DNA of 64,000 nt from Saccopteryx bilineata (lineage: Eukaryota; Chordata; Mammalia; Chiroptera; Emballonuridae): the NCBI RefSeq assembly GCF_036850765.1, contig NC_089492.1:205183681-205247680 (forward strand), written 5' to 3'. The notes below the pieces were generated by a model. The model worked only from the letters and a program-made list of their open reading frames with translations, was not told the origin of the DNA and did not search any database. Made by a program: the position numbers and the translations under genes. This document shows positions 56,821 to 64,000 of the stretch, in pieces; within the stretch, counting starts at the first letter, position 1; each line of letters begins with the position of its first letter.

Positions 56821-57660
56821 AATGGCAACTAATTGAACCACTAACTAGCAAGGACAAAATTAGTTGGAAACCAGCTTTGTGATCCAAGGAAATTTATAAT
56901 TTTTGACATAGTCTCTTTCAGAACTGAGAAATGTCGTTGTTCATTCTCTGGAAGTCTGTATGGCTTCATGTCCCTCATATTTCCACCATGCTAGCTTAGC
57001 TGTTTATTTATTAATGATTTCCATCATAAAACCATTGTTATCTCAGCTTCCTGTGATGGCCTAAGAGCACAGAAAATCATCATTTTCCAACAAGACTACA
57101 AAGCATTCAAATGCCTGTACTTCCGAGTTATCATTTTATTAATGGCCATTACGCCAATCCATTTATAATGGCCTTTTCAGTCAGGCACGTGCACATAGTA
57201 TAACTATCGGGTGATTTCTGGATTTTTTTTTTTTTCCGTATACATGTTAAATTTCTGACAGATTGCTAATGAGCTGGGGTTGGAATTACAGAGTGGTCTG
57301 TTATCATTTGTCCATTCACAGTTTCCTCACCAGCCCATCTGTGCTCAGAACAGAGCCACCACGGAGCATGCAGGCTGGGACAATGACACCTTTTGCCTTC
57401 AGAGCCCGCTGGAAAAGCCCATTCCTAATTAAAGATTTTAAGAAACATATTGCCACCTTTCTAACACTGTTATTAAACTGGTATCTTTTGCTAGAAAAGG
57501 TGCTGTTTGTCAGCAGTTTGTAGATTTAGATATTTAATATGTGTTTCTGTAGCCCTGCAAAATATTTGTGTTTTTAGAATAATTTAATTAGTATGTTATG
57601 CATGTATGTAACTGCAAGCACAATAAATAACACATGGCACATGCACTATCAAAGTCTTGT
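56821..57660. promoter_or_regulatory. Repeat-free candidate enhancer block with homeodomain palindrome
   Basis: No transposon. The perfect 12-bp palindrome TAATGGCCATTA at 57,140-57,151 pairs two homeodomain-type cores. CCATTTATAATGGCC follows at about 57,160, and TTTAATTAGTATG lies near 57,584. Frames up to 86 codons are not protein-like. Regulatory role is inferred. Confidence 0.35.
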
Positions 57661-58889
57661 GTAATTATTTAGATGCACAAGGACAAAGAAACATTGTATA
57701 CTTTCATAGACACACAGATTTTGCTACAGAACAAGATGGAGTTGAAATACTCTGAACTGGGAACTGTTAAAACATGATCAGATTGAGATCGTGGCTTGGA
57801 TAATTTGGGGCAAGGACAAACTACCTTTCACCTGATATATTTGTATAATTAAGGTACAATGGAACAGAATCCAATTTCCCTGGTTGAGAGGACCAATATT
57901 TCCTTGCACTCACTGTTCTATCAGAGTGAAGGTTCTCAGTGGGTGTGGGTGTGGGTGTGGTTGGGGCTGGGCAGGGAAGGTGTCCAACGGGGCTTTTTTG
58001 CAATACCTTCCCCACAACCACCTTCAAATTTGGACACTTCCCCATTATACCCAGTTGAGAACTGCGGTCTAGAACCCTGAGGGAGCAAAAGAGATGCCAG
58101 AGGTAAGAGCTTGCTGCCCCAGGAAAAGGCTCTCAGGTCTTCAGCCTTGGAAATGGGTTCATTTTCACTCTCCCCAGGGTTAGTGTGGTCATAAGCTGTG
58201 TAAGGCTTCCCAGACAAAAGTCATCTCCTTAGTGAATACTGTGTGGCCTGAGGCTGTCACTACCATGGCAGGAACAATAATGACTCCCAGGGATCTGGCA
58301 CCTTGGAGATCAGGTGACTCCGAGTGCTGCTTTAGTGTCATTTCCACCACAGTACTGACACTGAGGAACCATGAGATGTATCTCCCAGTGTGGAAGTTTT
58401 GTGGCCACTCATCGCTCTGATATTTTAATGTAGATTTTGATACTGCAACTTAATCCTTGAATTAAATACAAGTAAAACTGAAGGAGGTAGCACAAATCAT
58501 AAGACAAGGGCTGTATCCTGAAAGAATTTGCACACTAGAGAGCTATTATGCATACATAAAAACAATATGTTCTTTCTAATACCACTGGGTAGCCAATGCT
58601 AAAAGCCAGACAGCTGGCACTGATGATGCAGTAGTGTTCAGGGGCAAGAGACATCACCTGTAGAACAGAGGCGTTAGGGAGGTGTAGGACTCAATGCTTA
58701 AGAGAGGGGGAGTAGACATTGTGAGCAAGGAAGAAAGTGAAAAGGACAGGAATGTTTGGGAGATCTTGAATAGGCTACCTTGGCTGGAGCAGAAGTTTGT
58801 GGCAGGATGTTGAGAAAGCAAGGTTTCAAGGGTAAATGGTCACTCTGTCAAGCCGAAAATCTGTACTTGTTCCTTTTGTTGTTGTTGTT
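57661..58889. other. Non-coding sequence with a G-rich tract and an L2-like remnant
   Basis: Opposing 73-93-codon frames at 57,821-58,217 cross the G-rich tract and are chance. About 58,690-58,860 resembles old L2-type text (GAGATCTTGAATAGGC, TGGCTGGAGCAGAAGTTTG). No gene is recognised. Confidence 0.45.
57941..57976 (+). other. Potential G-quadruplex motif
   Basis: Six runs of three or more G lie within 36 bases (57,941, 57,947, 57,953, 57,963, 57,969 and 57,974) in a GGGTGT repeat followed by TTGGGGCTGGGCAGGG. The loops of the first four runs are 3, 3 and 7 nt, which fits the standard G-quadruplex rule. Confidence 0.7.
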
Positions 58890-59347
58890 AGTTAGTTAAT
58901 TCATTTATTTACTATCCCCTGTAAATAAACTTTATCTTCAGAGCAGTCCTAGGTTCACAGCAAATTTGAGCAGAAAGTACAGAGAAGAGAATGCTCATAT
59001 ACACCCTGTCTTCACACATGCACAGGTAGGTTCCCCTCTGTCAACATCGCCCACCAAGATGGTACATTTGTTATAGTCACTGAACCTACACTGACACATT
59101 AGTATCACCCAGCCCATAGTTTACGTTAGGGTTCACTCTTGGTACTGGGTTTGGACAAATGTATGACATATATCCACGATTATAGCAATATGTAGAGTAG
59201 TTCCACTGCCCTAAAAACCTCTGTGCTTCACCTATTCACCCTCCCTCCCCTCTAACCTTTAGCAACCACTGATTTTTCTACTGTCTTTAGAGTTTTGCTC
59301 TTTCCATATAGTTGGAATCATATAGCATATAGCCTTTTAAATTGGTT

Positions 59348-59378
<31 letters not shown>

Positions 59379-59775
59379 CATTTTTCTGAAGCTGGAAACA
59401 GGGAGAGACAGTCAGACAGACTCCCGCATGCGCCCGACCGGGATCCACCCAGCACGCCCACCAGGGGCGACGCTCTGCCCATCCTGGACGTCGCCATGTT
59501 GTGACCAGAGCTACTCTAGCGCCTGGGGCAGAGGCCACAGAGCCATCCCTAGCGCGGGCCATCTTTGCTCCAATGGAGCCTTGGCTGCGGGAGGGGAAGA
59601 GAGAGACAGAGAGGAAAGTGAGGCGGAGGGGTGGAGAAGCAAATGGGCGCTTCTCCTGTGTGCCCTGGCCGGGAATCGAACCCGGGTCCTCTCCATAAAT
59701 TGGTTTCTTTCACTTAACAATATTAGACTGTGAATATTTCAGATTATTCTATGGGTTTTCGCTGCTTGATTATTC
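58890..59775 (-). mobile_element. Old L1M 3' UTR, minus strand, split by a SINE
   Basis: CAGCAAATTTGAGCAGAAAG, ACACATGCACAGGTAGGTTC, GGTACATTTGTTATAGTCAC, GGGTTCACTCTTGGTACTGG and TAGTTGGAATCATATAGCAT match the reversed 3' UTR of old placental L1M elements. After the SINE it resumes with GGTTTCTTTCACTTAACAAT. No coding content. Confidence 0.85.
59338..59710 (-). mobile_element. Long-form bat SINE truncated inside its Pol III promoter
   Basis: The insert 59,353-59,695 has a T tail of about 30 bases and the full CG-rich body and box B (GGTTCGATTCC). It stops at the GAGGACCCGG just upstream of box B, so box A is missing. TAAATTGGTTTCTTT flanks both ends exactly (59,338-59,352 and 59,696-59,710). 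The four bases TCCA next to the truncation do not belong to the SINE. This is a genuine 5'-truncated insertion and not a later deletion. Confidence 0.95.
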
Positions 59776-59916
59776 ATTTTTTTAAGATTATATTTATTTA
59801 TTTTTATTGGAGAGAGAGAGAAGAGGGGAGGAGCAGGAGGCATCAACTCCCATATGTGCCTTGACCAGGCAAGCCCAGGGTTTTGAACTGGTGACCTCAG
59901 CATTCCAGGTTGACTC
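59776..59916 (-). mobile_element. Short-form bat SINE cut by a later insertion
   Basis: TTTATTTATTTTTATTGG, GA-rich text, GCATCAACTCCCATATGTGC and the start of the reversed head (CATTCCAGGTTGACTC). The final 25-30 bases of the head are missing because a poly(T) tract begins at 59,917. Confidence 0.88.
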
Positions 59917-61167
59917 TTTTTTTTTTTTTTTTTTCTTCAGTATGCATTTATTTATTATTTGATGCACCATTATTTTACAGGATAATTTGGTCCTGAGTTA
60001 AAATGAACTGATGTTGGCTAAATTAATCTTATTCTTTGAAAATTAATCCCACTTTAATAAGGCTTAGAAGTCAATACTGCTTTAATTCATCTTCATATTT
60101 GCTTATTTTAATAAAAGCTTTTTATGCTCTAATATAAAAATAGCTTGATAGCAAAATAACAGTTCAAAAGTAGCATATTATATGAATTTCATTTACTTTT
60201 TAAATAAGGACTCTGTTAGTTGAAAGAAATGAAACATAACACATATTTACAAATACTTTTTTTTCATACATAAGTTATTTTAATAAGATATCTGTTGGTC
60301 AAATAAGTTTATAAATATGATATATAGGTTTGCTCGCTTATAGTTTAAATTAAGTGTGAGGGACAGGCTGTAAGCAGGCAGGGTCCTTATATGCTAAGGC
60401 TTAGTTTTAAGACTAAGCCTCCTTTCCCACCCTAAGTGACTTTGTATCAGAGACGTCCTGGTTTGTATATTGGATTAAAGGTTTAGATTTCTACACTATG
60501 AAATGGGGCAGACTGGGAGCTTGCTTTCTCTCGGTTCCTGAGATTAGCATTAGAGAGGAGAGCAGAGAAAGGTCACATGGAGGAGAGGAGAAGCAGCCAA
60601 GATGGTGGAATTCTGAAGAAGAAGCCAGTTTGTGCAGAGTGTGTGCAGAGAGAAGGAGATGGGGAACAGAGGTGAATAAGGCTGGTGAGCTAGAAAGCTT
60701 TAATTCTAGGAAACTAAGATAAGTCAGTGGCTTTGGGATCCCTGAATGGAAAGGGAAGTGTTTTCCCATTGTTTGTATTTCTTGCCCACCAGGTGTAGGC
60801 TAGAATTAAAGCTAATGGCCCACCAGTTTTTGGCTCCATTGTTTCATTACCATCTGTCCAAATCTAATGCGAACCTGCATGGGCCAGGCGGCTGTGATGG
60901 TGGTCGTGGTATTGGCTTTACAATATCGCTTATGACTAAAGTTATAATTATAAACATTCTGGAAAGTTTCAAGTGATTACAGAAAGAACATTTGATTGGA
61001 AGTTGTTGGGCAGATAACTTTGTAAACTATAAGTTCTATGCTCACTCTGTTAAAGATGGCCACTGCTCACGTGATGATGCTCTCACATGGTACAGCTAAT
61101 TGCCTTTCATGTTTGGGAAGGGGCTTGGTCATGCTAATGTGTGCTAGGGGTTTGTCCCGCCAAAAAG
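59917..61167 (-). mobile_element. Unidentified polyadenylated retrocopy, minus strand
   Basis: An 18-base T run (59,917-59,934) abuts the broken SINE. On the minus strand this is a poly(A) tail preceded, 13-22 nt upstream, by overlapping AATAAA signals (59,947-59,956). The body is not L1 or SINE. It runs up to the next L1 at 61,168. It includes AT-rich DNA to about 60,350, then a GC-richer part with GAGGGACAGGCTGTAAGCAG and, farther on, GGCCAGGCGGCTGTGATGG. A 92-codon minus-strand frame at 60,491-60,769 has no known similarity. It could be a retrocopied lncRNA or mRNA 3' end, or an LTR-derived transcript. Its 5' limit is not visible. Confidence 0.5.
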
Positions 61168-61443
61168 TTTTTTTTTTTTTTTTAATAAATTTTTATTAAT
61201 GGTAATGGGATGACATTAATAAATCAGGGTACATATATTCAAAGAAAACATGTCTAGGTTATTTTGTCATTAAATTATGTTGCATACCCCTCGCCCAAAG
61301 TCAGATTGTCCTCTGCCACCCTCTATCTAGTTCTCTGTGCCCCTCCCCCTCCCCCTAACTCTCTCCCTCCCTCCCTCCCATGTCCTCCCTCCCCCCACCC
61401 CTGGTAACCACCACACTCTTGTCCATGTCTCTTAGTCTCATTT

Positions 61444-62844
61444 TTATGTTCCACCAATGTATGGAATCATGTAGTTCTTGTTTTTTTCTGATTTACTTAT
61501 TTCACTCCTTATAATGTTATCAAGATTCCACCATTTTGCTGTAAATGATCTGATGTCATCATTTCTTATGGCTGAGTAGTATTCCATAGTGTATATGTGC
61601 CACATCTTCTTTATCCAGTCTTCTATTGAAGGGCTTTTTGGTTGTTTCCATGTCTTGGCCACTGTGAACAGTGCTGCAATGAATATGGGACTACATGTGT
61701 CTTCACGTATCAATGTTTCTGAGGTTTTGGGGTATATACCCAGTAGAGGGATTGCTGGGTCATAAGGTAGTTCTATTTGCAGTTTTTTGAGGAACCACTA
61801 TACTTTCCTCCATAATGGTTGTACTACTTTACAGTCCCACCAACAGTGAATGAGGGTTCCTTTTTCTCCACAGCCTCTCCAACATTTGCTATTACCCGTC
61901 TTGTTGATAATAGCTAATCTAACAGGGGTGAGGTGGTATCTCATTGTAGTTTTGATTTGCATTTCTCTAATAACTAATGAAGCTGAGCATCTTTTCATAT
62001 ATCTGTTGGCCATTTGTATCTCTTCCTGGGAGAAGTGTCTGTTCATGTCTTCTTCCCATTTTTTTATTGGATTGTTTGCTTGTTTGTTGTTGAGTTTTAT
62101 GAGTTCTTTGTAAATTTTGGATATTAGGCCCTTATCTGAGCTGTTGTTTGAAAATATCATTTCCCATTTAGTTGGCTGTCTATTTATTTTTATATCAGTT
62201 TCTCTTGCTGAGCAAAAACTTTTTATTCTGATGTAGTCCCATTCATTTATCTTTGCTTTCACTTCTCTTGCCATTGGAGTCAAGTTCATAAAATGTTCTT
62301 TAAAACCCAGGTCCATGATTTTAGTACCTATGTCTTCTTCTATGTACTTTATTGTTTCAGGTCTTATATTTAGGTCTTTGATCCATTTTGAATTAATTTT
62401 AGTACACGGGGACAGGCTGTAGTCGAGTTTCATTCTTTTGCATGTGGCTTTCCAGTTTTCCCAACACCATTTGTTGAAGAGGCTTTCTTTTCTCCATTGT
62501 GTGTTGTTGGCCCCTTTATCAAAGATTATTTGACCATATATATGTGGTTTTATTTCTGGGCTTTCTATTCTGTTCCATTGTTCTGAGTGTCTATTTTTCT
62601 GCCAATACCATGCTGTTTTGATTATCGTGGCCCTATAATATAGTTTAAAGTCAGGTATTGTAATGCCCCCAGCTTCATTCTTTTTCCTTAGGATTGTTTT
62701 GGCTATTCGGGGTTTTTTATAGTTCCATATAAATCTGATGATTTTTTGTTCCATTTCTTTAAAAAATCTCATAGGGATTTTGATGGGAATTGCATTAAAT
62801 TTGTATATTGCTTTGGGTAATATGGCCATTTTGATTATATTTAA
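61444..62844 (-). pseudogene. LINE-1 ORF2 C-terminal third, one nonsense codon
   Basis: The minus strand reads from [20 protein letters not shown] through [16 protein letters not shown] and the cysteine-rich [18 protein letters not shown] segment to LWRKV. It is then interrupted by TAG at about 61,797-61,799, where the family has Trp. The same frame continues after the stop with FLKKLQIELPYDPAIPLLGI, IREDTCSPIF and MEYYSAIRNDDI to the natural stop near 61,444. So a single nonsense change and no frameshift is seen over about 465 codons, a well-preserved copy. The first 65 residues of the 412-codon open frame are antisense to the inverted segment and not ORF2. The catalytic RT core is absent. 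Confidence 0.93.
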
Positions 62845-64000
62845 GTGAAAGGCTGGAAAACAATACTCCAAGCAAACAACATCCAAAAAAAAGCAGGTGT
62901 AGCAATACTCATATCTAATAATGCTGACTACAAGACAGAAAAAGTACTCAGAGACAAAAATGGTCATTTCATAATGATTAAGGGAAAGTTGAATCAAGAA
63001 GACATAACAATCCTTAATATATATGCACCAAACCAAGGAGCACCAAAATATATAAGACAGCTACTTATTGACCTTAAAACAAAAACTAACAAAAATACAA
63101 TCATACTTGGAGACCTCAATACACCGCTGACGGCTCTAGATCGGTCATCTAAACAGAGAATCAATAAAGATATAGTGGCCTTAAACAAAATACTAGAACA
63201 CCTGGATATGATAGACATCTACAGGACACTTCATCCCAAAGCGACAGAGTATACATTTTTCTCTAGTGTACATGGAACATTCTCAAGAATTGACCATATG
63301 TTGGGCCACAAAGACAATATCAGCAAATTTAGAAAAATTGAAATTGTACCAAGCATATTTTCTGATCATAAAGCCTTGAAACTAGAATTCAACTGCAAAA
63401 AAGAGGGGGAAAAACCCACAAAAATGTAGAAACTAAACAACATACTTCTAAAAAATGAATGGGTCAAAGAAGAAATAAGCGCAGAGATCAAAAGATATAT
63501 ACAGACAAATGAAAATGAAAATACGACATATCAGAATCTCTGGGATGCAGCAAAAGCAGTAATAAGAGGAAAGTTCATATCACTTCAGGCCTATATGAAC
63601 AAACAAGAGAGAGCGCAAGTAAACCACTTAACTTCACACCTTAAGGAACTAGAAAAAGAAGAACAAAGACAACCCAAAACCAGCCGAAGAAAGGAGATAA
63701 TAAAAATCAGAGCAGAAATAAATGAAATAGAGAACAGGAAAACTATAGAAAAAATCAATAAAACAAGGAGCTGGTTCTTTGAAAAGATCAACAAAATTGA
63801 CAAACCCTTGGCAAGACTCACCAAGGAAAAAAGACACAGGACTCAAATAAATAAAATCCAAAATGAAAGAGGAGAGATCACCACAGACATCATAGATATA
63901 CAAAGAATTATTGTAGAATACTATGAAAAATTATATGCCACCAAATGCAACAATCTAGAAGAAATGGATAAATTCCTAGAACAATACAACCTTCCTAGAC
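62845..64000 (+). pseudogene. LINE-1 ORF2 endonuclease-to-RT segment, inverted, one nonsense codon
   Basis: The plus-strand frame starts at the inversion point with [18 protein letters not shown], so the first part of the endonuclease domain is missing. It retains [20 protein letters not shown], the GDLNTPLT motif (most L1s have GDFN), EYTFFSSVHGTFSRIDHMLG and the catalytic SDH motif in SIFSDHKALKLE. A TAG at 63,427-63,429 replaces a Trp codon. After it the same frame is open to the window end ([14 protein letters not shown] ... [14 protein letters not shown]), entering the segment just before the RT domain. Not functional in this arrangement. Confidence 0.93.

Larger units (their letters stand above)
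61168..64000 (-). mobile_element. LINE-1 with large 5' inversion, running off the window
   Basis: 61,168-62,844 is the reverse complement of a bat L1: T tail, 3' UTR with C-rich tract (about 61,335-61,400), then the ORF2 C-terminal third. At about 62,844 orientation flips and 62,845-64,000 is ORF2 from within the endonuclease domain into the start of the RT domain, in plus orientation. This fits twin priming, with the second cDNA stopping inside the endonuclease region. The far end and target duplication lie outside the window. Confidence 0.93.

Noticed and set aside
61798..63036. Single 412-residue intact protein
   Set aside because: About 65 N-terminal residues are antisense to the inverted L1 segment; the rest is an ORF2 fragment ending at a premature stop.

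Overview
This is ordinary mammalian nuclear DNA, almost certainly from a bat. It is AT-rich and mostly non-coding. It holds 17 copies of tRNA-derived SINEs whose heads read like 'CCTGGCCGGTTGGCTCAGC', three lineage-specific LINE-1 insertions, a small hAT transposon, and the usual old mammalian layer (MIR, L2, MER5A-like, L1M, ERVL). The long SINE form (about 390 bp, with a CG-rich body) matches what I remember of Yinpterochiroptera, most likely a horseshoe or leaf-nosed bat. That assignment is from memory and was not checked against a database.

I recognise no host protein-coding exon and no functional RNA gene. Nearly all open frames are chance frames or frames across repeats. The coding-derived sequences are dead: an RPS24 processed pseudogene (about 18,176-18,577), degraded ERVL pol sequence (about 42,850-44,290), LINE-1 ORF2 pieces (about 10,700-11,675 and 61,444-64,000), and an unassigned protein-like fragment on the minus strand near 54,037-54,330.

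Layout. 1-1,560 is repeat-free, CpG-enriched at its start and full of homeodomain-type motifs. 2,000-15,000 is a retroelement field with a 98-99% identical 313-bp inverted repeat (5,678-7,358) and a rearranged L1 (9,950-11,759). 15,000-21,000 holds local duplications and an old hAT element carrying the RPS24 retrocopy. 21,000-27,850 has no young retroelement insertion, and includes a CpG-bearing enhancer-like block (22,400-23,900) and a 189-bp pure purine tract. 27,854-28,577 is a SINE split by a hAT element. 28,600-33,448 is again free of young SINEs, with two enhancer-like blocks. 33,449-37,143 contains three SINEs. 37,150-43,850 is old sequence. 43,852-52,210 is mixed old and young repeats. 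52,210-57,660 has two more enhancer-like blocks. 57,660-64,000 is a pile-up of nested repeats ending in a L1 that runs off the window.

Taken together, the window looks like an intron or gene desert beside a developmental regulatory gene: several repeat-poor blocks rich in homeodomain, PBX/MEIS, SOX, TCF and E-box motifs, separated by retroelements. Of the 20 young retroelements, 17 lie on the minus strand, which would fit an intron of a plus-strand gene. I found no new multi-gene system. The most noteworthy structures are the recent inverted duplication, the nested hAT-in-SINE insertion, two L1s with 5' inversions, an unidentified polyadenylated retrocopy, and the motif-dense candidate enhancers.
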